In this document: positions 44,866-53,799 of the stretch, piece after piece
Layout: every line of letters begins with the position of its first letter
How positions within the stretch are numbered: position 1 is the first letter of the stretch
DNA from: PALSA-693 sp963834725
GTDB taxonomy: Bacteria > Actinomycetota > Acidimicrobiia > Acidimicrobiales > Palsa-688
NCBI GenBank assembly: GCA_963834725.1
Contig: CAWICN010000001.1
Span: forward strand, 2,976,001-3,040,000
DNA: 64,000 nt
Direction of reading: 5' to 3'
Made by a program: the position numbers and the translations under genes
The notes under the pieces: generated by a model
Databases searched by the model: none
The model's input: the letters and a program-made list of their open reading frames with translations, nothing else
Told to the model about the DNA's origin: nothing

Positions 44866-45836
44866 TCATCCAGGTGGCCGGACCTGATCGCTTCGGTAAC
44901 GCCAGGCGACCATGGCCGCGAAGACGGCCCCGTAGGCGGCGAGCACGAACACGTCGGCGGGAGGGAAGGCGGAATGGTAGAGACCTCCGACGGTCTCGTC
45001 GGCGTCCGCGGTTTCGAGGATGACGGCTCCGTCATCGCACTCAATGCGAGTCACCGCGGGGAGGGCGGCGAGCCGGGCTGGATGGACTCCATCGGCGCGA
45101 AAGCGGACCTGTTTGGTGGCCACGATCCCGCGAATCTCATTGGTCGGACCGTCGGCCACGACTCGTCCTTGTGCCTGACGACCACCCGCCTGGCCGCTTC
45201 GTCGGCCTCGGCCAGATAGTGGGTGGCGAACAGAACGGTCCGGCCTGAGGCGGCGAAGCTCGCGACGGTGCGCCAGAACGCTCGTCGGGCGGGCACGTCG
45301 AGGCCCACGGTCGGCTCATCCAGGACAAGCAGCCGGGGATCGGGACAGATGGCTAAAGCGAATCGGACCCGCTGCAGCTCCCCTCCCGACAGCCCCTCGA
45401 CTTTGCGACTCTCCAACCGGCCCAGTCCAGCCTGCTCCAGCACGGTCGACGCCGGCAGGGAGCGGGGATAAAGGGACGTCACGAAGCGGACCAGTTCACC
45501 TACACGACCACCTGGCGGCATCCCGCTTCCCGCCCCGGACTGCAGCAGCGCATCGACAAGTCCGTCACTGATGGCCTGCCGGGGCGTTCGACCCGAGACG
45601 GTCAGCTCCCCGGCCGAGGGGTGCAGCAGGCCCAGGACCGCGGCCAGCATCGTCGACTTGCCCGCGCCGTTCGGCCCGAGCAGCGCCACGACCTCCCCGG
45701 CGCCCACGTTCAGGTCGATCCCCGCCACCGCCTCGATCTCCCCGTAGCAGTGGCGCAAGGCGCGGATCGCCAACGCCCCGTCCGGTTCTGCGCCATCGGC
45801 GCCGCTCGGGGATCTGGTGGCTTCGGTGTTGGCCAT
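44866..45836 (-). pseudogene. ABC-2 type ATPase, frameshifted and fused to the tail of a permease
   Basis: The ATPase part has Walker A GPNGAGKST near residue 54, signature GLSGGELQRVRFALAICPDP near 150, and Walker B LLVLDEPTVGLD. After ATHYLAEADEAARRVVVRHK the frame is lost. Adding one G to GAGTC near 45,164 continues it as VVADGPTNEIRGIVATKQV. Then, after TVGGLYHSAFPPAD, the text changes to VFVLAAYGAVFAAMVAWRYR. That is the last helix and basic tail expected of an ABC-2 permease. So a deletion has removed the end of the ATPase and almost the whole permease. The 5' end overlaps the regulator gene (ATGA). Confidence 0.8.
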
Positions 45837-46441
45837 CAGCTCGCCGCCTTCGAGACTCGCGGCCGGCGGCCGCGTGGAGCCGAAGCTGGCCGGCCCTCCA
45901 GGTCGACGAATGCGAACATCAGCCGCACCGGCGTCCCCTCCCCCGCGTCGGTGCTCCCCCAGCGACGCTCAAACCCCGCCACCACGGAGCGAAGCTCGGC
46001 CCAGGCCTGGTCGTCGAGATGCAACAGAGCCTGGCTGACCAGCACCTCGCGACGCTCACCAGCCGCCTTGGCCATGAATGCGGCGGTGATGTCGGCCTTC
46101 GTGGCGTCAAGCACCGAGCCGAAGAAGGCGGCCACCTCCTCCGGCGACGAAGTGTCCGGTGGCGGCTCCACCTCGGCCCGGCGATAGACGCGCTCTGCCT
46201 TGCCCGACGGCAACCGACGGTATTCCGCCACCTCGACGATCCCCGCCCTTTCCAGCTGGCGTAAGTGATAGTAGATCCGGTCAGGTGCCAGGCCGACCTC
46301 TGCGGCCAGCTCCTTTACCGAACGGGGGCCGCGCCCGAGCGCCTCAAACAGCTGGATGCGCAGCGGACCACTCAGCGCACGGTGTGCTCCCCGCCACACC
46401 GCTGACGGGCGGCCCGCGGGCGTAGCGGACGCAACGGTCAT
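45836..46441 (-). CDS. ArsR-like helix-turn-helix regulator
   Basis: The 201-residue protein has a winged helix at residues 18-90: HRALSGPLRIQLFEALGRGP, then VKELAAEVGLAPDRIYYHLR (recognition helix) and IVEVAEYRRLPSGKAERVYR (wing). A helical C-terminal half follows, as in regulators of the ArsR/PadR-like type next to ABC-2 exporters. The ATPase gene starts within its stop codon, so it very likely controlled that exporter, now broken. Its own start is followed upstream by a 314-base gap with no gene; a TTGTAGA-type AT-rich stretch at 46470-46500 is the best promoter candidate. Confidence 0.85.
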   Translation of the reverse strand: MTVASATPAGRPSAVWRGAHRALSGPLRIQLFEALGRGPRSVKELAAEVGLAPDRIYYHLRQLERAGIVEVAEYRRLPSGKAERVYRRAEVEPPPDTSSPEEVAAFFGSVLDATKADITAAFMAKAAGERREVLVSQALLHLDDQAWAELRSVVAGFERRWGSTDAGEGTPVRLMFAFVDLEGRPASAPRGRRPRVSKAAS

Positions 46442-46755
46442 TTTTGCTCCTCTACCTGGCCGTATTGAAGGATACTACCATAGTTGTAGATTACTTCAAC
46501 AGGACAGGTGACACAACCGGAGCGCGGCACCGGCCGGATCTGCCGAGCGGCGGGCAACAACAAGTTCGTGGTCGCATTCATGCTGGGTCTAGTAGGGGCC
46601 ATTCCAACTCACACGCGGCAGAAGGTGGGACCTCACCCCATGGTCCAACGTCCCCGGTGCTCATCAGTCGGCCGCGGTCAGATAGGTCCGACCACCCGGC
46701 TGAATAGACCCCCGCGAGCAGCGAGGCGAGATGCCAGCGTTGTACCGTCATCCCC
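46442..46755. other. Intergenic region without a recognised gene
   Basis: The region lies between the divergent regulator gene and the VOC gene. The AT-rich segment at about 46465-46500 (ACTACCATAGTTGTAGATTA contains an imperfect inverted repeat) may carry the regulator's promoter and operator. No open frame here has family features. Confidence 0.4.
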
Positions 46756-47163
46756 ATGGGGATCGATCACGTTGGTCTGGGTGTGCCGGACATCGATGCC
46801 GCAAACGCTTACTACGACGAGTTCATGCCCCTTGTCGGGTTCGTGCGGGAGTGGGAGACGGGGTACAGGTCCACCGACTGGCAGGGAGCCCAGATCTTCC
46901 TCTACCCGACGCTGGAGGGCGGCGACTACTCGCGCCATCGCATCGGGCTACAGCACATTTCGTTCTACGTCGCGACGCGGACGGACGTACATCGCGTCTA
47001 TGAGTGGGCGAAGGAGCACGGTCATGAGGTCATCCACGAGCCGAAGCTCTTCCCGGAGTACCACGAGCGCTTCTACGCCACCTTCTTCCTGGATATGCAC
47101 GGCTTTATGCTCGAGGCCGTCACCTATGAGGAGCTCGATGGAGCGAACGACCAGCGCCGGTGA
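46756..47163 (+). CDS. VOC-superfamily (glyoxalase-like) protein
   Basis: The 135-residue protein begins MGIDHVGLGVPDIDAANAYY, a standard glyoxalase/bleomycin-resistance opening with metal His-5, and continues with GLQHISFYVATRTDVHRVY (second His near residue 75) and FYATFFLDMHGFMLEAVTYE, where the final Glu is the fourth possible ligand. It forms a single paired beta-alpha-beta-beta-beta fold. Activity unknown: isomerase, dioxygenase or binding protein. Confidence 0.9.
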   Translation: MGIDHVGLGVPDIDAANAYYDEFMPLVGFVREWETGYRSTDWQGAQIFLYPTLEGGDYSRHRIGLQHISFYVATRTDVHRVYEWAKEHGHEVIHEPKLFPEYHERFYATFFLDMHGFMLEAVTYEELDGANDQRR

Positions 47164-47173
47164 GGCCCCGGTC

Positions 47174-47434
47174 ATGGGAAAGTGTGCGGTATGCAGCCGT
47201 GAGATACGGACGGAGGGCACCGACACACCTCACTCCCAGCGGCACCGCGCCTGCGAGCGGTCCGAGACGAGGCCGTACGAGGCTGTACGAGGCGCTCGGC
47301 GCTTGACCCTTTGGGGCGACCAGCGTTGGCGCTGTAACCGAGAAAGGTACGGGACCGGCTACGGTCGCCCCTCGCGACCCAGCGCCGTAGAGGATCGGGG
47401 CTCTGGGTGCAGCTGTCGGAGGATGTCCTTGTAG
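47174..47434 (+). CDS. Possible small Cys/His protein
   Basis: Eleven bases after the VOC stop, an ATG opens MGKCAVCSREIRTEGTDTP with CxxC, then HSQRHRAC, giving a possible zinc site. The remaining residues are Arg-rich and the frame runs 76 bases into the convergent DUF1707 gene, which weakens the case. It may be a truncated zinc-finger protein. Confidence 0.3.
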   Translation: MGKCAVCSREIRTEGTDTPHSQRHRACERSETRPYEAVRGARRLTLWGDQRWRCNRERYGTGYGRPSRPSAVEDRGSGCSCRRMSL

Positions 47435-47991
47435 CTTCCTTGCATATCGCTCGGCACTCGCCAGAGGTCGATGGTCCCGCAGCACGCCACCGTACGCACG
47501 TGAATCGTGGGGGCGTCGGGCCGGCCGATGTCTCGTCCCCACTCCCGGTTGTGACCAAAGATGGTGACGCCGTCGATGTCGACATTTACCCCCTCCGGCA
47601 CATAGATGTCCGAGTTGCCGAACAGGGCCAGGATCATGACGGAGGTCTCGGGCCGCTCGATCTCGGCTTCGCGCAGATCGAGATCGATGTCAGCGCAGAC
47701 GCTGATGGCGACAGTCCGGCGGCGCAGGCGCAGCCGGCCGCGTCGAACGACGTGACTGAAGAGAGCCAGGGTGAGACGGGTGGCCTTTCGCCTGGAGGGG
47801 ACGGGCGGTTTGGCCAGTTCGGGCAGGCCTTCCTGCACCTGAACCAGGTCCTGACCGATCCGGGCTGCGTAGGCCATCTCGACCCGCTCGGAGAACTCGT
47901 CGAGCGTCAGGCGCCCGGCCAGGAGGTGACCGCGTAACAGCACCACGGCCTGCTCACGTTCATCGTCAGACAGGCGATGGGAGTCCTCCAT
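47359..47991 (-). CDS. DUF1707 protein with LiaF-like C-terminal domain
   Basis: Starting at ATG 47991, the 210-residue protein has the DUF1707 (SHOCT-like) domain at residues 3-55: RLSDDEREQAVVLLRGHLLA, then GRLTLDEFSERVEMAYAAR. A basic linker and a LiaF-type beta domain follow (ISVCADIDLDLREAEI, VMILALFGNSDIYVPEGVNV, VTIFGHNREWGRDIG). No membrane helix is present. LiaF-like domains act in cell-envelope stress sensing. The same two-domain layout is found at the N-terminus of the cyclase at 61177, so the two are paralogues. Confidence 0.88.
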   Translation of the reverse strand: MEDSHRLSDDEREQAVVLLRGHLLAGRLTLDEFSERVEMAYAARIGQDLVQVQEGLPELAKPPVPSRRKATRLTLALFSHVVRRGRLRLRRRTVAISVCADIDLDLREAEIERPETSVMILALFGNSDIYVPEGVNVDIDGVTIFGHNREWGRDIGRPDAPTIHVRTVACCGTIDLWRVPSDMQGSYKDILRQLHPEPRSSTALGREGRP

Positions 47992-48151
47992 CAGCCGTGA
48001 CGCTAGCACCGGGCGACCGGGAGATCGCCTCCGAGCGCGGTCAGCCCCCCAAGGGGTAACGGCCGCCACGGTAGCGGCCCCACTCTCCTGCGAACGCAGC
48101 GGAGGCTACCGTCCGATCAGGGCCACGTCATCCCGGCTCGGCAGCGATTGG

Positions 48152-49307
48152 TCAACGGGACGCGTAGAGGGCGGTCTCGAAGTCGGCGTAGAGCTGAAAG
48201 CCGCCCGGTGTGGCGAAGGGCAGGAAGTTGCTGTAGATGGACGCGCAGATCCCACTGGTACGGTCGATCCAGAAGTGGGTGTTGCACAGCCCCGCCCACG
48301 CCCCGCTCCACGCCCGTCGCTGTCCGGGCACGTCGCTCGGATTGAGCAAGAGGCCGTAGCCCCATTTCAACCCTGGCCCGAGAGATACATCACAGGTCGA
48401 AGCCGGATCCGCCGTCGGCAGATGAGCGGGGAACTCCAGATCTCCGATTTGGTTACGGAAGGCGGCGTCGATGGTTGCAGCCTGGAGAATCCGGGTGCCG
48501 TCCAGCTGACCGCCCCGCAGCAGGGCCCGCTCGAAGCGAATGTAGTCCCGCGGCGTCGAGTACAGGCCGTGCCCGCCGGCCCAATAGTCGGGCGACTGGT
48601 TGAGTATCTCCCCCGCCGAGACCCATCCGCCGTCGTCGTCCTGGACGTGCACCGGCGTCGAGACGGCCCGCTGGGCCTCGTCCATCAGGAACGTGGTCTG
48701 ATCCATACCGAGGGGGCCGGTCACGCCCTGCTTTACGGCCACGTCGAGGGTGAGCCCGCTGATCGACTCGACGACCCGACCCAGCCAGTCGGTGTTGATC
48801 CCGTAGGTGAAAGTGGTCCCCGGATCGGCGAGCAGGGGCGCGCCGAAGCTGGCGCTCGAGCCGGCCATCACGTTCGGCGTGCCGGTGACCTGCTCCCATC
48901 GGACCAGCGCGTCGCTCCAGAGCCAATAGCCCAGCCCGCTGGTGTGGGTGATGAGCTGTTTGACGGTGGCCCGCCGGGCCGGATCCCGCAAAAGGGGGCC
49001 GGTCGCCGTCGAAGCCGGTGAGAACCTTCACCTCGTCGAATTCACGGCAATAGTCGGCAACCGGTGCATCGAGATCGAGGGCGCCCTGCTCCATGAGCTG
49101 CAGGGCGACGACCGTCGCCACCATCTTGGTCATCGACGCCAGCCGGAACTCGGAATCGGCCGAGACCGGCTCCGCCTCGCCGACGGTACGGGGCCCGGCC
49201 GCACCTTCATAGATGATTCCGTCCCGGTCGGCGGCGATGGCCACCACATTAGGAACGGCGCCCTCGTCGACTGCCGTCCGTAGCACCCGATCAATGGAGG
49301 AATCCAT
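48152..49307 (-). pseudogene. Serine hydrolase, beta-lactamase class C/PBP-like family, single-base frameshift
   Basis: The N-terminal frame from ATG 49307 has RLASMTKMVATVVALQLMEQ (catalytic SxxK) and runs out after VKVLTGFDGDRPPF. The second frame takes over at LLRDPARRATVKQLITHTSG, with YGINTDWLG (YxN) and WSGAWAGLCNTHFWID (third motif). Adding one C to the CCCCC run near 48,997 gives DRPPLLRDPARRATVK and a full protein of about 385 residues. Likely an esterase or D-aminopeptidase-like enzyme rather than a true beta-lactamase. It may be functional if the indel is a sequencing error. Confidence 0.87.
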
Positions 49308-49467
49308 ATCGCACCCTATTCCCCGAACACGTTGGTCGCATTCTTCCACCCGGTGCCCCGCGAGGGCAACGGCGTGCCCTGCGGCCAAGGGGCCGTTCCG
49401 TCGGCGCCGCGGCGGGCGGTTGCCTACGGTCTCGGCGTTCACAGATTCTCCAGGAGGAGGCGAGGCC

Positions 49468-49845
49468 ATGAGCGCCGATGCACGCGCTCGGGGAATGGAA
49501 GTTCTGCGGGCGCTGAACGTGCCGAGCGGGAGCGGCCCCGCCCTGCCGGAGGCACTCGGGCAGATGACCGTGGATCACGTCTTCGGCGAGGTCTGGGCCC
49601 GACCCGGGCTGGCGCGGCGCGATCGGTCGCTGGCCACCGTGACCATTCTCGCCGCGCTGGGCCGCGACCCATACCTCCGTGTCCATCTTCACGGCGCCCT
49701 GAATGTCGGGATCTCCCAGGAGGAGCTGGAGGAGCTGTTCCTGCACCTCGCCCATTACGCCGGGTGGCCGCTCGGGATCGCGGCGTCCCGGGCCCTGGCC
49801 GACGTCCTGGCTGAGCGGGGCGGAAACGGCGAACCGGCCGGATAA
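49468..49845 (+). CDS. Carboxymuconolactone decarboxylase family protein
   Basis: The 125-residue helical protein has an AGGAGG before ATG 49468. It reads WARPGLARRDRSLATVTILA (the conserved R-S-L/x-x-T/V motif) and HLHGALNVGISQEELEELFL, the core of the carboxymuconolactone decarboxylase fold. It has no CxxC, so it is not an AhpD-type peroxidase. Possible role: decarboxylase or lactone-handling enzyme in aromatic catabolism. Confidence 0.9.
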   Translation: MSADARARGMEVLRALNVPSGSGPALPEALGQMTVDHVFGEVWARPGLARRDRSLATVTILAALGRDPYLRVHLHGALNVGISQEELEELFLHLAHYAGWPLGIAASRALADVLAERGGNGEPAG

Positions 49846-50009
49846 TCTCTACGCAGGGTTTTACCTGGTCCAAAAAGATTTCATCTCGACCCAGAATCTG
49901 AACACTTACATGGTATGCCATGGCACTTGAGCGAGAAAGCCGGGAACGGCTGTTCCGATAAGGACTCTTCGAACGCCCGCTGCCCGACTGGAGAACTTAA
50001 CCTGAGGAT

Positions 50010-50264
50010 ATGGTCGAACCGCTGGAGGACACCCTGGCTCGGGCCGAGCAGGTCCGGACAGAGCTCAACCAAATCCTGGGTCAGCTGCGCGGGGAGCGGG
50101 AAGCGGTGAAGTCTGCAACCGCGGAGGCCCATGAGGCCATGCAGGGGTTGCGTACGGCGATCCGCGAGGCAAGGGAGGAGATGCGCCAATCCGGCAAGGC
50201 AGAGGCCCGCAAGTACCTGGCCCGGCAGATGAGGGCCGCGGCCGACATCCTGGCGCGGGATTAG
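50010..50264 (+). CDS. Small helical protein
   Basis: The 84-residue product MVEPLEDTLARAEQVRTELN, then QILGQLRGEREAVKSATAEA, is almost entirely charged heptad-like helix with no Cys, no signal and no membrane segment. It has codon use typical of the neighbours (strong G/C at third positions). Family not recognised. It may be a coiled-coil scaffold or a DNA-binding helper; there is no direct evidence for either. Confidence 0.6.
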   Translation: MVEPLEDTLARAEQVRTELNQILGQLRGEREAVKSATAEAHEAMQGLRTAIREAREEMRQSGKAEARKYLARQMRAAADILARD

Positions 50265-50311
50265 GCACCGGCCGCCGGGATGGGTGCGGCCAAGCACCCG
50301 CGCCGCCCGGC

Positions 50312-51187
50312 TCAGGCAAGCGAGCAGGCATCACCGACGGCGACCATACCGGGCGTGATTACCGAGGCGTACGCGCCGAGGCAGGCGAACCGGCCGAACC
50401 CGCTCACATCTAACCGGTTATTGGTGGCGACCGTCCGCAGCACCGCTCGGTCGGTGGGAAGTTCCTGCTGCGCCAGCGTGGTCATCACGCAGCGGGGGGT
50501 GGGAGCCCCCACTTCGAGCACCACGTCGCCGACGGTCAGGCGCCGGCCAGCCCAATCGTTCTCAACGAACCCCTCCCCGGGCACCTCCAAAAGGAGGTTC
50601 GATCGGAAGCGCCGGGGGTCCCAGTCGCCCGATTCGTGCAGCCGGTTCGCGGCCCGGAGGCTCGCAGTGGTCAAGATGGTGACCGGAGCCACGTCTTGAA
50701 ATGTGCCCGGCGCCATCATCCCAACTGGAAGTGTGCTCACCGCCAGACCATCGTCGCTCGTCGAGGTGCGGGTCGAGTCGATGAACTCTTCGGGGGCCAG
50801 GCCCTCGAGAGCCGGCCATTCGTCCTCGTAGGACGCGCCATCCGCTGGCTGTCCTATCAGCTTGACCTGGCGTCCGACCGCGGCCGACAGCCACGAATCA
50901 AATCCGCCAGCGTCACTCCTCATCCTTTCGCCGTTCTTGCGCTCTACCACAACTGGCAAATTCCTACCTGGCTGGCCCGCGAACGATGCAGCCAGGTCGA
51001 GCAGCCCGGCCCACAGACGGGGCCGTTTGGCGCTCGCCACCAAAGCAGTGTCCTCATCAAGAAGCGCGTAAACGCGGTCGCCTCGAAGTCCGACCTCATC
51101 GACCGCGGATTGCTGAAGCGACTCCCCGCGCATCGATTTGACGGCAAAACGGCGAAGCTCGAGAACCTGCCCGCTGACGCTCTCCAT
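50312..51187 (-). CDS. MOSC domain protein with N-terminal MOSC beta-barrel
   Basis: The 291-residue protein has the MOSC_N part (LELRRFAVKSMRGESLQQSA, LRGDRVYALLDEDTALVASA) and the MOSC domain with RFRSNLLLEVPGEGFVENDW near residue 190 and VGAPTPRCVMTTLAQQELP near 228. The latter carries the conserved Cys thought to bind molybdenum cofactor or persulfide sulfur. Such proteins resemble mARC/YiiM reductases and the C-terminal part of molybdenum cofactor sulfurases. It is divergent from the SDR gene. Confidence 0.9.
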   Translation of the reverse strand: MESVSGQVLELRRFAVKSMRGESLQQSAVDEVGLRGDRVYALLDEDTALVASAKRPRLWAGLLDLAASFAGQPGRNLPVVVERKNGERMRSDAGGFDSWLSAAVGRQVKLIGQPADGASYEDEWPALEGLAPEEFIDSTRTSTSDDGLAVSTLPVGMMAPGTFQDVAPVTILTTASLRAANRLHESGDWDPRRFRSNLLLEVPGEGFVENDWAGRRLTVGDVVLEVGAPTPRCVMTTLAQQELPTDRAVLRTVATNNRLDVSGFGRFACLGAYASVITPGMVAVGDACSLA

Positions 51188-51306
51188 TGTTCGCCCTCCT
51201 TGCGAAAACCATGAGCGTAGATGACCGACCGCCCAGGGAGCACGTGAGGGTCAATGCAAGTATCCACTCCGTGGGTACGCCGCTGGTTGGACTATCGTCC
51301 TCGATC

Positions 51307-52143
51307 GTGGATGCGCTCCAGGGGAAGACGGCAGTGGTCACGGGCGCGGCGAGCGGCATGGGTCGCGCCTTCGCAGAGCGGTTTGCCAGGGCCGGCATGA
51401 ACATCGTGCTCGGGGACATCGAGGTGCCCCGGCTCGACGCAGCCGTGGCGGCGGTGCGCAACCTGGGCGTCGACGCGATCGGAGTGCCGACCGACGTGTC
51501 AGACCCGGATGCCGTTGACCGGCTCCGGGACGAGGCGTTGGCTCGCTTCGAGAGGGTCAACGTCCTCTGCAACAACGCGGGCGTCGGCGGGTCGATGGTC
51601 GGCGGCATGCTCTTGCCCGACTGGCGATGGGTGATAGGGGTCAATCTCTGGGGTGTCGTACACGGGCACCATTCCTTCCTGCCCCATCTCACGGAGCACG
51701 GCGACGCCCACATCGTCAATACCGCCTCGATGGCGGGCCACTGGCCCGGTCACAGCCCCTACACCGCGTCGAAATGGGCGGTGGTGGCCATAACCGAAGG
51801 TCTGTACCAGCAGCTCCGCATGGAGGGCTCGACGGTCGGCGTCTCGTGCCTGTGCCCGGGGTTCGTGGCGACCAACATCGGCCAGTCCGAGCGCAATCGA
51901 CCGGATTGGGCCGAACCTCCCGCGCTCCACGAAGTTCCCGAGGCCCTCGCCGGCATGCGACAGGTGATGCTCGACCGCCTCGCCGGGGGGATGCCGCCGC
52001 CTCAGGTCGCCGAGCTGGTGCACGATGCTGTCGTCAACAACAAGTTCTGGATCTTCACCGACATGGCGATGGTGCAGGCGCTGGAGCCCCGCTACAAGGC
52101 GATCCTCGCCGCCGACAACCCGCCTGCGCCGGCGATCAGCTAG
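51307..52143 (+). CDS. Short-chain dehydrogenase/reductase
   Basis: I place the start at GTG 51307, since the Rossmann core begins at once with KTAVVTGAASGMGRAFAERF. ATGs at 51187 and 51211 are also in frame and would add up to 40 residues with no domain. The protein (278 residues) has NVLCNNAGVGGSM, and the catalytic Ser-Tyr-Lys in NTASMAGHWPGHSPYTASKW. VSCLCPGFVATNIGQSERN shapes the substrate side. The Asp in GDIE favours NAD(H). Substrate unknown. A GNAT gene follows 15 bases on. Confidence 0.9.
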   Translation: MDALQGKTAVVTGAASGMGRAFAERFARAGMNIVLGDIEVPRLDAAVAAVRNLGVDAIGVPTDVSDPDAVDRLRDEALARFERVNVLCNNAGVGGSMVGGMLLPDWRWVIGVNLWGVVHGHHSFLPHLTEHGDAHIVNTASMAGHWPGHSPYTASKWAVVAITEGLYQQLRMEGSTVGVSCLCPGFVATNIGQSERNRPDWAEPPALHEVPEALAGMRQVMLDRLAGGMPPPQVAELVHDAVVNNKFWIFTDMAMVQALEPRYKAILAADNPPAPAIS

Positions 52144-52158
52144 CCAAGTACTGGCGTC

Positions 52159-52602
52159 GTGGATCTCCATCCGCTTCGCATTCGGCCCTTGGCCGATCAT
52201 GAGGTCGACCGGGTTGGAGCGGTGCTCGGACTGGCCAGGTTGTACCAGGGCGATGGCTTCTACCTGGTCGCGTGGGAGGACGAGGAACCACTCGGTCATG
52301 CCTACATCGCCCTCTGCGACCCGCCCGAACTCCAGGACGTTTCCGTGCGGACCGAACACCGACGGCGTGGCGTTGCCGGAGCGCTGACCTCCGCAGCCGA
52401 GGCCGCCGCCGTTGATCACGGCTTCGGGCGGCTGCGACTCGAAGTCAGCCAGGAGAACGGAGCGGCGCAGGCGCTCTACCGGGCCCGCGGCTATTCGGAT
52501 ATCGGAGCACCGCCGAAACGGGTACGGGGCACTGTCACGATTCGAACCGGTGCCATCGAAGTCGACGACACATTGTTGATGTGGGAGAAGCCACTCAAGT
52601 AA
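52159..52602 (+). CDS. GNAT-family N-acetyltransferase
   Basis: The 147-residue protein starts with GTG and has the acetyl-CoA loop LQDVSVRTEHRRRGVAGALT (R/Q-x-x-G-x-G/A) near residue 60, GFGRLRLEVSQENGAAQALY near 93, and ARGYSDIG. The fold and length match single-domain GNATs of the RimI type. Acceptor unknown. It is 12 bases upstream of the acyl-CoA dehydrogenase gene. Confidence 0.9.
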   Translation: MDLHPLRIRPLADHEVDRVGAVLGLARLYQGDGFYLVAWEDEEPLGHAYIALCDPPELQDVSVRTEHRRRGVAGALTSAAEAAAVDHGFGRLRLEVSQENGAAQALYRARGYSDIGAPPKRVRGTVTIRTGAIEVDDTLLMWEKPLK

Positions 52603-52614
52603 CGAGGGTTTGAC

Positions 52615-53765
52615 ATGGATTTCGCGCTCACTGACGACCAGCAGGCGTTCAGGGATCTGGCCCGGGGATGGGTCGACAAAGCGGTGGTCCCGCACGCCGC
52701 CGAGTGGGATCGCAGCGAGCGCATGGACCGCGACATCGTTCGCCAGCTCGGTGAGATGGGCTTCCTGGGCGCGACCCTGCCCGAAGAGCTCGGTGGAACG
52801 CCGTGCGACTACATCTCCTATGTGCTCATGATGGAGGAGCTCGGCCGGGGCGACAACTCGGTGAGGGGCATCGTGTCCGTCAGCCTCGGGCTCGTAACCA
52901 AGTCGATCGTCAGCTATGGGACAGCCGGGCAGCAGCACGAGTGGGTGCCCCGGCTGGCCGGGGAGAGCTCCTCGGATGCTTCGGCCTGACCGAGCCGGGC
53001 AACGGTTCGGATCCCGGCAGCCTCACTACCAGGGCGGTGCGCGACGGCGACGATTGGGTGCTGTCCGGCCAGAAGCTGTTCATCACCAATGGGAACTGGT
53101 CCGGTGTGGCTCTTATCTTCGCCCGCACCGGAGGGCCCGGACCGCGCGGGATAACCGCCTTCTTGGTGGATACTGCCTCGCCGGGGTTCGCGGCCCGGCC
53201 GGTGCAGGGGAAACTGGGCCTGCGCGCCCAGGACACGGCCGAACTGTTCCTCGACGAGGTCCGGGTGCCCCATCATCAGCGATTGGGAGAGGAGGGGAGG
53301 GGATTCGGCATTGCTATGAGCGCCCTGGCCAAGGGCCGCATGAGCGTGGCGGCGAGCGCCGTGGGCACGGCTCAGGCTGCACTCGATGCCAGTCTCCGCT
53401 ACGCGCTGGAGCGCCAGCAGTTCGGGAGGCCGATCGCCGGATTCCAGCTCGTTCAGGAGATGCTCTCGGACATGTCGGTGGACATCGACGCAGCCCGGCT
53501 GATGGTATGGCGGGCGGCCGATCTCTGCCAGCGGGGCGAGCCGTTCGAGATCGCCTCGTCGAAAGCCAAGTACTTCGCCAGCGAGGTGGCGGTGCGGGTG
53601 GCCAACCAGGCCATCCAGATCCACGGCGGCTACGGGTTCATCGACGAGTACCCGGTAGGCAAGTACCTGCGAGATGCCCGGGTGCTCACACTTTATGAGG
53701 GCACCAGCCAGATCCAGAAACTTATCATCGGCCGGGATCTCACCGGAATTAATGCCTTCAACTAA
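52615..53765 (+). pseudogene. Acyl-CoA dehydrogenase, single-base frameshift
   Basis: From ATG 52615, FALTDDQQAFRDLARGWVDK opens the N-terminal helix domain and the first frame ends at PRLAGESSSDASA. The second frame carries LGCFGLTEPGNGSDPGSLTT (FAD-binding TEPxxGSD), KLFITNGNWSGVALIF, ERQQFGRPIAGFQLVQEML, and AIQIHGGYGFIDEYPVGKYL, with YEGTSQIQK near the end (catalytic Glu). Adding one G to GGGG near 52,963 joins them as RLAGGELLGCFGLTEP. So this is a 383-residue, otherwise intact dehydrogenase for fatty or branched acyl-CoA oxidation. Confidence 0.92.
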
Positions 53766-53799
53766 ATGGGAGACTGGCGCCGCCCGCTCGCCGCCGGAC

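Noticed and set aside
51499..52938. A 479-residue minus-strand protein
   Set aside because: It covers three plus-strand genes (SDR, GNAT, acyl-CoA dehydrogenase) with clear family motifs and has none of its own.
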